From: Saksenaea vasiformis B4078
Taxonomy: Eukaryota > Mucoromycota > Mucoromycetes > Mucorales > Saksenaeaceae
Length of the DNA stretch: 44,772 bases
Reading direction: 5' to 3'
Assembly: GCA_000697055.1 (NCBI GenBank)
Contig: JNDT01001303.1
Span: 1 to 44,772, forward strand
The position numbers and the translations under genes are program-made. Below, one piece after another: positions 21,031-33,172 of this stretch; position 1 is the stretch's first letter; every line of letters starts with the position of its first letter. Under the pieces are notes generated by a model. It did no database searches, was not told the DNA's origin, and saw only the letters and a list, made by a program, of their open reading frames with translations.

Positions 21031-23662
21031 TTTAACACTGAAGCTACGCTATGTCTGAGATCAAAATAGGAATAGCTGGGCAAAGCAATTGGATAATGCC
21101 TCCTTGCGATAGAACTCAAAAAATTATGAAACAAGAGTTAGATACAATTCATTTCCATAATTCTGCATAATGATAACCTTTCCTGCATTTATTTACTTGT
21201 TAGATATTGCCAAGTCATTTGGTGAAAGGCGAGTTAGACAACTTGACGTTAAGCAACAGGTCTGTTTGTACATGCAAAGGAACAAACCTTGTGGAACACT
21301 GCATTGCAAATTTCAATGATAATTCCGAACTTACTAATGAAGGGACAGCATACAATGAGTAGTATTTATCTAAAAATAATAATACGTTGAATGAGGTGGT
21401 CACTCGGAGGTTAGGACAAGTAAACCCTTGCTGTTCTAGGAGGTTGTACACTCAATCTATCAATGCTTACTATCGGTAGTAAGAATAGCCGTAGGGCCAA
21501 CGATATTGGCGAATTTAAACCATTCATATCACTCCAAGGAAAAGGGGGCACCTAAATGGCTTTTTTTTCTTTTTTTTGGATTTCCGGTAGTCGGTGATAC
21601 GTCGTTACAGCGATCATTTGTTTCATTTTTCAATACAGCCTTCGCACCGAATCCCAGTTTTGAAGCCATACTTACTATATTTGGTGAAAAATAGATGTTT
21701 GCATATGCGCAGCCCCATGCCAAAGCCTGCGCGTCTTCTTCCCCCTTTCACATCTAATGCTATCACATAATCTAACTAGAAGGACTATGTCGTTGCAAAT
21801 ACAGAGTACTGGAGTGTATAGTTGATGCAGGGCCTCTACTTAGCAGAACCAGCTTTCACTTTTCCTGGTACAAAAACATAACCAATCAATGCCTTGCTCG
21901 TTCGGAAACTCACATGCTTGTTGACGTGGATCTAATCAATGTCTTTAGTAACCATTGTGTCATCATATCTTGCAAAAAAGGCGACTACTGTGATTCACCT
22001 AAGCAAGACTTTTTTTCCATGCTAAAAAACGAAAAGGGAGAACATAGGACTCTGGATGGCAGCGGCGTTGTCTTTCCTACCAGTTTGCGCTACTTACAAA
22101 ACCATGGCAACGTCTCCGATATATGTGAAATGGATGATAACATAAGTCGCTATAGTTACTCTCAAATATGCTCATGTACTTTCTGTGACACTATCCTGCA
22201 GCAAAAGAGACGATTGCACGGCCACTGCTCTCGTTAGGATGGGAATGAACCCTTACCCTGATCGACCTGTTTCTCGGGGAAGTTCAATGCTTTGCCGCGT
22301 GACCTGACCGGTTCCCACTGTCTCGCTCAATTACTGTGTGTTTCACAATTTATTTCACAGGAGTAACACGTATCATATGTGAGAGGCTTATTCCTATGAG
22401 CGTGATTACAGGGACCGACTCCAGTTACGTACCTGGTTTGAAACATCGCATGCATCTCTATTTGTTTGCTGTATTATTGCTCATCGTTCCAGGTTCTTAT
22501 TATTCAGAGGGTACTCTAAAACCGAGCTAATAACTTTACTCAGAAAAATGAGACAGCCATTATAACTTTTTATGTCACGGAAATTCGGACGGTTGCAAAA
22601 GCGCGGAACACTATATTGAAGACGTGCTAGGCCAAATTGCGGAACATTTTCCGCCTTTTCTTTTATCAGACAACGTAGCTCCCAAGTTAGGTTAATTGGA
22701 ATACCAAGGAGTGTACGTCCAAGCTTCCGCAGCATTCTAAAGATAGCTACTCACTGATACAGAGATCGCCCGGGTTCCGTGAGGCTGCGCAGCGTCCTGT
22801 ACTTATCAAGCTTCCCATTGCAATGATGTTGTCTATTCTGAGTTGATCCTTACAGTCCAAAGTACTTATGCTTAAAGTACGACATCTCTCGTCCAAATCT
22901 ACGTTTGTAGCTGGATAAATAGGCTTATGCAGTAAGATAATCCTCTTTTTCGATAATAGGTTCCAATGCGCTATAGTATGCGTAAAGACGTTTTGAGAAA
23001 AGGGATTGTACCCGCAAAAAAGAAAAAAAATCATCCGTATTCGAATGGGAGGTTGTAATGATCGCTCCTCAGAGTTCCGTATTTCGCCTCAATATTTCAC
23101 TCAGCAGATAAAAGATTGCGTCAGAAGCTTCTGACCTTCCTCTAAGATTTGTCATACAGGTATGTCCGCAGAACTGATCATCTCTTCAACTGTCAAGTCA
23201 TCTGGACGTTTTTCATAGTACATATTATTCACGTCCGTTATCTGTTTGCACCTGTCAAGGTTGGCAACGAAACTTGATAGCTTACGGAGGAACGTTGCAC
23301 CGATTTTTCAATTGAGAAACGATGGTGGTGCGTCAGCCTAAATATTACCGATGCAGATTACCTTATGATTGTCTCAAAGATTTGATGGTCAGCATCTCTC
23401 AGACTAGGGAAGATAGCGACCTTATCAACCGCTGTATAGGTCTATTCAATAGACTAAGGATCTCCAACTCTCCATTTACACCTTTAAGCACTTTTTTTCT
23501 GTGGCTTTCTTGGTGCTATTTGCTGGTACATTGGCTGATGTTGGCAAAGCTGTACCTTTGTGTGATCTTAACGATCTGTCTATATGATAACGTCAGAAAG
23601 AAAGTCAGCAACATTCTCATATATCCAAGACAGCCATCATATGTCCTTTTATTATGTTATAG
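21031..23662. other. Gene-poor accessory stretch
   Basis: There are only short frames. One at 21914-22237 (+) ends in a Cys/His cluster (CSCTFCDTILQQKRRLHGHC) that looks like a broken zinc finger, but it has no context that supports a gene. A 159-codon frame at 23322-23801 has odd, Cys/Leu-rich composition and looks like a shadow over decayed DNA. No tRNA or repeat was recognised. Confidence 0.4.
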
Positions 23663-23949
23663 ATCCGCAATTGCGTCCTATGCTGTTTCCGTCCTGAGGC
23701 AGGTCTCCAAGGTTCAGTGCTCAAATTTCGGTTTACAGATTTGGTGCATTATGCAGATGAACCCAATTTGTCTGTTTCTTAGCTTAAGATCATCCATCTG
23801 ATTCCTCATACAGTAGACGACGAAGACAAGCAGCATTATACTTAACTAATAGTAAACAACGCCTTTTAACAAATCTTGTCAGAGCAGAGGGTGGTGAAGG
23901 ACAGCACTTATTTTCTACTGTGAGACATACTCTGTTTGAAAAATTGTAA
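23663..23949 (+). pseudogene. Possible reverse-transcriptase relic
   Basis: Reading ATC CGC AAT from 23663, the frame gives RPEAGLQGSVL, a short gap, then FTDLVHYADEPNLSVS before a stop at 23782. This resembles the QGSVLSP and YADDTNL motifs of non-LTR reverse transcriptases, with the second Asp lost and the intervening segment deleted. A second coding-like piece (23800-23949) reads SSYSRRRRQAALYLTNSKQR. The match is short and may be chance. Confidence 0.2.
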
Positions 23950-24569
23950 AGTAAGGATCCATGTACGTATGCAGATGTGTCGTCTGTGACGTACAGTATG
24001 TCTGTGTGCAAACACCACGCGTGCCTTAAGAAGGCGTTTGGCAGAGATGATCTCTAAAACGTCACAGACAACTCATCATTTCAGCTATTCTATTTCGGAC
24101 GTCGGATATGAATGCATATAATGTAATGGAACGTAGCACAAGTACAGCAATTGGACTCGTTTGAGTCGTGGTAGCTATGTCTCATAGACTAGGGACCCTA
24201 GTCGCCTGCAAACAACGGGAGTATTTCTAGCTATCTATTTATGTGCTGCATATAAAATACTGATTGTTCTACGAGTATGGAACGTGGTAATGCAACTGGA
24301 ATACCGTCCAAATGCCTACGTTAGACTATCGACAAGAAAAAGTTCTAATTCTGGCAAATGTCACACGGAACTACCGATGGCTCGGATGACATAGCGCCAT
24401 CCGTTTCCATTCATCCTACAGATAACATTCCTGAAAAGTCGAAGATACCGAACAAGTAACTTATCACTCATATACAAGTGTCTTTATTAGTCTCTTTATT
24501 GATCTATTGATGACCAGAGTGAAAAGCTTACAGAATTGAATAGCTGTCATTTTTACGTTTTGGCATGTG

Positions 24570-25360
24570 TCAGGAACACGGTTCACCATCAAAATTGATC
24601 AGCTCTATCAACAAAAGTTTTATTTTGGACATGTATCATTGGAAACGCTGTCGATCTGCCAATCATACCCGCAAAAAAGAAAAAGAGAAAAGGAGAAATT
24701 ACCTTACCTTCCAATTCTTTGTCTGACACCATAGGCTGATCACCAAGGGTTCCATGCCAGAGCCATGCGTCAGCTTCTTCTGCGGAATAGTTGGGTATGT
24801 TATTTTGGGTAAGCAATCCTGACGACGCTTCTACGATCCAATCTGCCGGTGCTGATTCGCTCATGGTGGTTTCACAAAAGTATGGTTTCGATAGCACTGG
24901 GCTGTTCATGTTAGTGAAATCTTCCAGAATCTTGTCCGACTTAGGCCGAAGGCATTCATAAAGAGCTTGATCTTTAGGTGAACTGGATCGACTCAGAGAC
25001 GTTAGCATTCTGTCCTTGGCATAATTGATGTTAGTCTTGAGCCGTTGGGCAAGACGTGCTATATTCTCCTCCCCTCCGACTGCTGTCATACACCTGCTGC
25101 GCCGTTTCGACGGCATGCCGGTTTCCATCTTCTTTCTGCTTAACTGGCGCAAAGAGACATTAGGAGACAAGGGTTGAAGGGCTGTGGAGAGAGAAGAGGA
25201 GCAGGTTGACGAAGACCGAAAGGATGAGTTGGGATGACGTTTGGGCAGAGCAAAGGTGTTCTCACCGCCTCGGTTTTTACTTTATGTATTCCTTTGTCAA
25301 AAGAAGATAACGTATACAAGCAACTTACGTCAACGAATAACAACAGCGAGCTCGAGACAT
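24570..25360 (-). CDS. Unknown 212-aa protein, 3 exons
   Basis: The minus-strand exons are 25360-25329, 25279-24708 and 24604-24570, joined in phase. The first intron (49 nt) has a perfect GTAAGT donor, and the last is 103 nt. The protein begins MSRARCCYSLTKNRGG. It continues with a Ser-rich basic segment (KRHPNSSFRSSSTCSSS), KKMETGMPSKRRSR, a helical part (ENIARLAQRLKTNINYAKDR), and an acidic C-terminal region (YSAEEADAWLWHGTLGD, then INFDGEPCS). It has no membrane segment and no known domain that I can name. The composition suggests a regulatory or nuclear protein. The C-terminus in the last small exon is chosen because it restores a coherent acidic ending. Confidence 0.6.
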
Positions 25361-27211
25361 GTCTGTATATGTACGGGTGTTGTGTAAGAAATAGGTAGTC
25401 GGATAGAGCGGACAAAGAAAGCGCAAAAATCGAGAAAGAGGAAAGTGGCGGCTGTACTTCACATCTTGAAACAAGCTACCCACATTCCCCGACGGAGATT
25501 CCTACCCGCGCTCACATGATCGATCAAAGTGTCTTTTGCTTCGTGCGTATCAACATGTTATCGCCCTGATTGCAGGATTCTGAAAAGGTTTGTGGTTTTT
25601 GCCTAAATTAGAGGGATGTCCAACAATGTGATCTCGGATTCTTGGAAGATCCTGCGTATCAATATTCAAGCCACTAATGTCCATCCATTTTGATGGTTAC
25701 ATGCGCTGTCACTAGATGATGACTCTCCAACCAAGAGCCTCCCATTACGCCCAATTCCTCCATATGGTGTCGCGTACTTCCGATGATTAGTACAATTGTC
25801 GTATACAGTCTCTTGACAATTGCGTAACTGTCACAAGTTCTACTTCATGCGATGGTTTATCCGATTGAATTGGACTGCGTGCGTCGGAGAACTGTAAACC
25901 GCTTAAAAACGATTCAGACGTTCCAAGATGACCGCTTGTTAGAACTTCTACTGCCGTTAGAAAAAGTATACATCAAAGAATTTAGATCTTCCGTTGATAT
26001 TGGTTTCATCTTAAGGATTCCAATGTCAAGAGAAAAATGCAGCTAACATATGTGCTGTGAGGCTAAATTGTATGTCTACCGGAAAGCATAATATGACACA
26101 ATTGACATGCCCAAGACCAAGTGCGCCTCTCACCATCCTCTCACCATCCTGTCTACTGTCTCACCGCATGCAGGTTGTAGTCCTGATCTGAGCTTCCACG
26201 CCATAGTCCAGTGCTCGCTCGATAATATCGATGTAGATGCCCCGCTCCGATACCAGGCGCATCAAACCATTAACCTCTCTCGAACTTTGTTTAGTAGTTC
26301 CGTTTGGCGGTTTTTCCTTCCCTTGCGTATAAAGGTTTACCTTTTCGCCGCTTTTTTCTGTTCTTGAAATCTGCTAGGGTAGACATGTTAAATGCCGAAA
26401 CTTTCACAATTTAACAATACAGTCAGAGTATCCAGCTGTATAGTATGTCATGTTCATTCACGTTTGACTACAGCTTCATACTTGGTTTTAAGGTGGTATG
26501 TTACTCCTCATGACAGCGAAGAGTGGGTATCAACCTGCACACGTTCGTACGCTTGCCGTAGTACGATGCAGGATTTCGTTATCTCTTTCTGACAGCTTGT
26601 TAAATGTGAAGTCATGAGGAAATATAGAAGATAGTAGCATTGTTCTTAATGACATCAAAACGAGGCTGCCTCTCCGGAACAGGAACGCCATGTAGTGAAT
26701 TTGATCAGATGCAGCAATCAAACATACTCTACAGTCATTCCTATTCAGAGGGTCCGTCTTAATTCCGCACGCTGTCGGATCATAGTCCATTGACGTATTC
26801 AACTACAGTTGCAGAAACAAGCAGCGCGAAAGGTTACCATGCATAGTAGCTGGGTCGCTGTTCGTCTCTTTCTTCCTATACTTATAATTTAGCAGCCAAT
26901 TCATACTATATTTTGCGGGAGTGCTTATAGTGACACGTTCCCAATGACCAAATGGAACAGCCTGAGTTGCGGTCATGGTGGTGGTGCACACGTTGCAAGC
27001 AGAAGCCATTTCGTTGCAGCACCACGCGAGTGTGACTCGCCACAGATTTTTTGTGTAACCGTGCAACAACCGATCATTGCAGGAAAAGTGGCCCACGTTT
27101 TGAGGTTGAGGCAATTGATTTGATTAACCCTCCAATACTATTGGCCGCGATCGAATTCGGCCCCTCCTCCCTGATATCAGTTACTTCCTTCTTTATCCTT
27201 CTATCCATCTT
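25361..27211. other. Gene-poor stretch
   Basis: Open frames at 25852-26046 (+), 26107-26367 (+), 26530-26802 (-) and 26803-27114 (-) have no recognisable motif and no convincing splice links. The right end must hold the bHLH promoter. No supported gene. Confidence 0.4.
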
Positions 27212-28908
27212 ATGGACTTGAACTTCCAACTTGATGCCATGCAAGATATGGGCATCTTGAGGTCGCTGAACCAGCAGAATCAGGAACGGCGATCAATCAC
27301 CACAGACCATGCATTTGACCAGTTTTCTTCCGAAGAAATTAATCTCCTTTTTGACTCGGGTGGCAACAGCGATTCATCGCACCTAGATCCGTTCATTTCT
27401 GACTACCCTACGACGTCCAAAACAGATTCGCCACATGGCCGACAGATATCTTCCAATTCAGCTCCTGACTACTTTGAACAAGAGGTAAATCAGCTACTCT
27501 CATATGGAAGCCGGACTGAATTCATATTGTCTTCTTTGTATGGTTGCTCTCTCTAGGATATGTTCACACCCTTGATCTCACCCGCAATGACACCGTCCTT
27601 TTCCTATCAAGTTCAGCAAAAGCAATCGCACCAACAAAACACGATGCCACTGGAGTTTTCCCCGCTGTCTTCACCCGCTATTATTCCCCAGGTGGACCAA
27701 GAGCATTGCCAAGGCCAATCGTCTTCTCGTTCCGCTATTTTTGATCAGTATTCGCGATATATGTCGCCTGAACAGATATGTGAACAATACGAACAGCTCG
27801 AGATGGCAAAGCGAATGATCACACGCAAACTTTCTGCGTTGCAGCAGCAGCAGCAAGATCAAATGCCTACCAGTACACCATTCTCAAGTTCATCTATGGC
27901 GTTTAGCAGCTCGAAAGCTTATGCAGAAACAATCCAGGCCTTCAAGCGTAGTAAGTGCATCGCCTTCAATAGCTCATAGTTTGTACTCACCAACAGTTAG
28001 ACGACATGCCTTCGGGGATAGAAACCACATTGTCACCGCAAGCGCCTTCCGTATCTCTTCCCGAAAACACCCAGCGTATGGAACCCGTGACACCTGCGTC
28101 ATTGATGAATCTCAAGAACCACACAAGCAGTAGCACGCCGTGCCACACGACGAGCAAACCCATCACGACTGCTATCGTGTCACCATCGATTTCGGAGCCT
28201 CAACCAAGCATGGCGCCCAGGCCACCACTCGCCGCAGCTCCTGCGTCTCGCCGTACATCGACTGGGACAAGGTCAACGCGAAAAGATACAAGGCCGTCAC
28301 CAATTAAGAAGCAAAGGCGTGAATCAACTACGTCAACGCCTGGTCATAGTCATATCTCTCCTCGCGCTCTTAAACCGCTTTTGATCAGTCCCACCCTTGC
28401 TCCGCCTGAAGCCAATCCTGAGCGTTTGGATGCCGAACGTATCCTTGCAACGCGAAGCAATTATCAGAACCTGATGGAAGGAAAAGCAGCAGCTTTAGGA
28501 ATCGCATTCTCACCACAAATAAAAAGTGGTCTGGAGGTGCGGAGGACGGCTCACAAAGCCGCAGAACAAAAACGACGCGATTCCCTGAAAGAATGGTTTG
28601 ATCGACTTCGTAGAGAAGTAGAAGAAGGCTATGTCAAGAAGAAAACTGGTCTAGCTACGAAGATTTCCCATGAGCAGCAAAACGAATCGGGAGAATCCTC
28701 CTCAACAACAGATCCTAATGTTGACGAAGAAGATCCGGATGGAAACGGAATGAAACCGCTATCCAAAGTACTCCTGCTACGGTACGCATACGAATATATT
28801 GCTTCATTGAAGGACACTATTGAGGAAAGAGATACTCGTATAAACGCTCTTGAGAATGAAAATGCCCAGTTGAAGAACGCTAGCAACGAAAGCACCGGTG
28901 AACAGTAA
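27212..28908 (+). CDS. bHLH-leucine zipper transcription factor, 3 exons
   Basis: The exons are 27212-27484, 27557-27950 and 28001-28908 (524 aa). The N-terminus is acidic and Gln/Ser-rich (SSEEINLLFDSGG), typical of an activation region, with a short poly-Gln run in exon 2. The C-terminal DNA-binding domain starts RRTAHKAAEQKRRDSLKEWF (about 403-422). Its H-x3-E-x3-R spacing is that of bHLH proteins that read CACGTG-type E-boxes. The loop is unusually long and acidic (about 40 residues). Helix 2 is PLSKVLLLRYAYEYIASLKD, followed by a zipper-like heptad segment (INALENENAQLKN). It would act in the nucleus. The target genes are not deducible. The third exon uses the second of two nearby AGs (acceptor at 28000), because only that keeps the frame. 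Confidence 0.88.
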
Positions 28909-29459
28909 CTCTCCAAATCCCACTCATTACAACAACCCCGCACATAACATCCTCTTTACAGCATTTCAACAGGGCTTCTATATAAGGTTATTTATGCCTT
29001 CTTTTCTTCTATGATCATCATTCTTTTTTTTCTCTTTTACCTCTGCATTTGCTTCTACTATGTCAATTTCTTTTTTGTTAGATTCTACCATATCAGTATG
29101 CCCTCTATTTTTTTCTATATTCATATGTGCAACAAGTTTAAAAAAAAACATTTTATGCTATTGCTGGTAAGAGTGTTTGCAAAATTCCATTACTTCTTAG
29201 TAAGAGAAGGCACACACTCCAGTTTGAAAACACGCGCGTATTATTAGCTTCAATTGACACGTGCCTCAAAGTGTGATAATGGTAACGTTATTGCATAGTG
29301 CTTGGATGTTAAGCGGGAAGTCATGTATGTCTATCAGCTGCCTGTAGCTCAGCATGATACGGCAGCTGAATGGCAATCGCGCAAGTCCCCTCATTTTTGA
29401 ACACCCGACAACCATCTACCTTTCTGGCGCTGTGGCTGAACCCAAATTCTGCATTCGTA
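28909..29459. other. Intergenic spacer (bHLH 3' flank, Dug2 promoter)
   Basis: The left part is very T-rich (28990-29130), as expected of a fungal 3' flank. Open frames at 29011-29247 and 29354-29698 are low-complexity or shadows of Dug2 exons. No gene is seen. Confidence 0.5.
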
Positions 29460-32400
29460 ATGGATTCACCAACATTGCGAACAGAAAGTCCAACACCATT
29501 AGGTACATGCAATGGATGGAGACGGCTTCATTACTCATGGAGCAGCAGGCAATATTTCCAAGTTTACGGGTTCAACTCCCCTTTATCCTACCCGATGTGT
29601 ACACACTATCTCGCAGGAAGACAGGAACTCAGTTCTATCACTTGCTGCTTGTCGTCGTTACTTGTTTAGTGGCAGTCAAAGTTCAAAAATCCATGTAAGC
29701 GGATATAAAATATCGAACTATTAGGTTTCAAACCTGGAAAAATCAAGGTATGGGACCTTGAGACCTTTACGCTGGTGACTACGCTGGAAGGTCACCGCGG
29801 CAGCGTACTTGGATTGACTATGTCAAGCGATCAACAATGGTTATTCAGTTGTTCTGGTAAGGATTAGTTGCATGGTAGCGTGTATTCAGCTTTTCCTTTC
29901 TAGGCGACGGCACAGTTCGAGTAAGGATAACCCCGAACGGATGATCATCCGCATTTCCGTTGTGATTTATTACCCATCTGTTTCTAGGTCTGGGATACTG
30001 AGACTTTGAAATGTGCATATTTGATTCTGTCGTGTCATGACGTGGGTGATGTATTTTCTGTTGTGTACTCAGAAATTTCGCATGCGCTCTTTTTTGGTAG
30101 TCAAAATACCAGTATCCAGGTGCGTTGGACAAACCGTAGTTGATCATTTCTAAGGTGTCTTTTGTCCCCGACAGTGGTACGACTTTTCGGACCCGCAAAC
30201 ACACGGATCAACGACAGATGTACCTGTTATCCCGACCACCCCCCGTAATATCCAAAAATCCAAATTTTTTGAAGGCATCGACGAGATCGACGCTGTTTCA
30301 AATAGCTTTGCACATGAAGATGTCATTAAATGTGTGATCAGAGAAAAAAATGTGTGTCTAAATGCACATGATGGATATGTTTATTGCCTGCTACATTCGA
30401 CCGACATACCGAATATCGCAGGAGAGGTACTTATTAGTGGTAAGTCAACCCAATACAATGATGTCAGAGCAGTTTTTTAAAAGAAAATTTCAAAAACACA
30501 TAGGCTCCGGAGACGGTGATGTGAAGGTAACATAGTATGGCTTATATCAATTAACCAAATCTTATTCCTTCTGACATAGATTTGGGCAATCCTAGAAGGA
30601 TCTATCCATCCTTTGCATACACTTAAAGGCAATTCAGATAAAGGTGTTCTGAGTTTAGCATTGTCGGATGACGGTTATCTGTTCTGTGGTGTACAAGGGG
30701 GAGATGTCCAGGTAGGTCGTATTTCGTGACCTTGATCACGTTCTTTAACAGCTTTTCGTTATCTTGTCAGATCTGGGATCTTGAAACGGTAGGCTTTGTC
30801 GAAGCAGAAAAGGGAAAATTGACTGTAAATAGTACCAAATGATCCGGTCCGTGATGGCCCACTCGGTAAGAAGTTGCCATTCATTGGTCAATGTTCTGAT
30901 ATAACATAGGATGATGTGTTGGCAGTGGCGATCAAAGGGCCCGGCCTAGTCAGTGCGTCTGCAGATGGTACAATTAAGGTAAGATGGAATCGCTTTGTTT
31001 GCTTATTGGTATATCTGATGACATGCAAGACTTGGAGCCAAGGATTCGAGTTTAGCGAATCCATAAATAATCAGAACAGCAATGTCTTGTCCTTGACCAC
31101 ATCAGGTGATTATCTGATTACTGGAAGCAATGATCATTTGATCAAGGTACGTACCAATGTGCTGGCGTTCTCGATATTCATCAGATGAAAGTTTTGGGAT
31201 ATGCCATCTGGTATTACTACGTCCGAGCAATTCAGAAGAGGAAGTGTCGTTCAAACACCTCCTGTTAGTGGTAATTGTTGTAGGCATAACGTACACTGTG
31301 AATCTCACAGATCCAGATACGTTGCTATATCTTCTTGAAAAATGGATCGAAATGCGCACCGTCAGCGGCAATCCCAAATATATGGAAGAATGTCGCCGAG
31401 GTGCTCGTTTTCTCAAGAACGTCCTACAACAGCTGGGTGCTGTCAGTCGCATGGTAAGAACGAACCAGAGCTATTACAGTCTGCTGAATTTAGAAAGATT
31501 CCGGGTATCTGTGGACGCAATCCTTTGGTCTATGGAAAATTCACTGGCAAGCGTACCAGTGGTGACCTTAACAAAAAGGTTCCTACAGTCCTGATTTACG
31601 GTCATTATGATGTGATAGCTGCAGGAAATGAAAATCACCAATGGAAAACAGACCCTTTCCAACTGACTGGTAAAAATGGATACCTTTACGGTAGAGGAAC
31701 AAGTGACAACAAAGTAGGTTGACTGTCTTTGGAAAAATGGCTAATACGACTTTTACAGGGTCCCTTGTTGGCATGTATCTTCGCCGTCAACGAACTCGTG
31801 AAAGAAGGCCTATTGGATGTCAATGTCATTTTCCTCGTTGAAGGCGAAGAAGAAAGTGGAAGCGTCGGTCTGTACGAAGCTGTAGAAAAACACAAGGTAA
31901 AGACAAAGCTCGTTTGAATTGAAGTTTAAGCAACACGTATGGCTAGGATTTGTTTGAGGAAGTTGATTTGATTTTACTGAGGTATACCTTATACATGAAC
32001 GGAACGTGAGTTGACATTGAACCGTAGCAATTCTTACTGGTTGGGAGAAGACGTACCGTGTATTACCTACGGTCTACGAGGCGTTATTCACGCTTCCATC
32101 GCCATATCCAACACACGGGCAGACCTTCATTCGGGTGTGGAAGGTGGAGCAGTTTCAGAGCCTTTGATCGACATGATCCATGTTTTGAGGAAGCTGGTTG
32201 GCGTCGATAAAAAGGTGCTCATACCAGGTATGTGTACCTTGCTGCTGCTGGTGAATCCTGTCGTCTTACACGTGGTTTAGGTTTCTATGATAATGTTCGA
32301 CATGTCGATGTAGCAGAAGAGCGATTGTATGATCCTATTGTAAAGTGGTTGCAGACGTAAGTGTTGGGTGTAAATTCCATATTTAATTGAAAAGGTCTGC

Positions 32401-33146
32401 TTATACAGCACACGCATGCAACATCGTTATATTGGGTCGCCTACTTTGTCGGAAATCTCCAAGTCAAATACAAACGCGGGCCAGAGCGAGACGGAAGATC
32501 AATCTCATGTAACCAACACTCTAGATGTGGATGAATTGAAGCAAGAGCTGATGGCGCGTTGGCGATACCCAACGTTAACAGTTCACAAAATTGATGTGTC
32601 TGTAAATAATCCAACAATTATTCCACGTTGTGCCACAGCAGCTGTGAGCATGCGTGTCGTCCCAGATCAGGATATTACTGATATCTGTGGCGAGTTTGAC
32701 CGATATGTTCACGAGACATTCGCTGCAATGGGCTCGGAAAATGAGATATCGGTAATATCTATAACGCAATTGGTCGTTTTCTCATTTGGCAACGAATAGG
32801 TCGAGATTCAGAGTGCTGCCGACTACTGGCTAGGCAATCCTGAGAGCGAATATTTCAAGGCAATAGAACAGGCTATTGAACAGGAATGGAATATTAAGCC
32901 ACTCTACATCCGTGAAGGCGGTTCTATCCCTGCTGTGCGATGGCTGGAGAAGTTCTGCAATGCGCCAGCGATTCATCTTCCCATGGGCCAGGTAAAATAA
33001 TTTGTTTTCGAAAGATGCAGATTTTTATGTATGATGATTAGGCTTCGGATCAGGCGCATCTGCCCAATGAGCGTATACGGCTTCGTAATTTACATGCTGG
33101 AAGGAGAATCGTGAAAAGCTTCCTGCAGATGATCAATAAAGATTGA
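29460..33146 (+). CDS. DUG2: Dug2: WD40 plus M20 peptidase subunit of the glutathione-degrading complex, 22 exons
   Basis: Hand splicing gives 22 in-phase exons and 876 aa, nearly the yeast Dug2 length. Exon bounds are 29460-29502, 29549-29694, 29748-29856, 29904-29920, 29988-30119, 30175-30439, 30504-30526, 30580-30711, 30771-30788, 30833-30865, 30910-30978, 31030-31146, 31192-31270, 31311-31453, 31498-31713, 31759-31896, 31947-31981, 32028-32227, 32281-32356, 32409-32751, 32800-32991 and 33042-33146. The N-terminal half has WD40 repeats (LFSGSQSSKIHV, GHRGSVLGLTMSSD, SGDGTVRVWD). The C-terminal half is a peptidase M20 domain: YGHYDV (metal His/Asp), GRGTSDNKGP, VEGEEESGS (catalytic and metal Glu), RADLHSG and LPMGQASDQAH (metal His). 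In yeast Dug2 works with Dug3 to cleave the gamma-glutamyl bond of glutathione in the cytosol. Three exons are only 17, 18 and 23 nt. Confidence 0.93.
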
Positions 33147-33172
33147 ATGAAATTTGGTTTCCTTACAATTTG

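Noticed and set aside
23322..23801. 159-codon plus-strand ORF
   Set aside because: The composition is Cys/Leu/Tyr-rich with no motif. Another frame of the same DNA gives the better (still weak) reverse-transcriptase-like signal.
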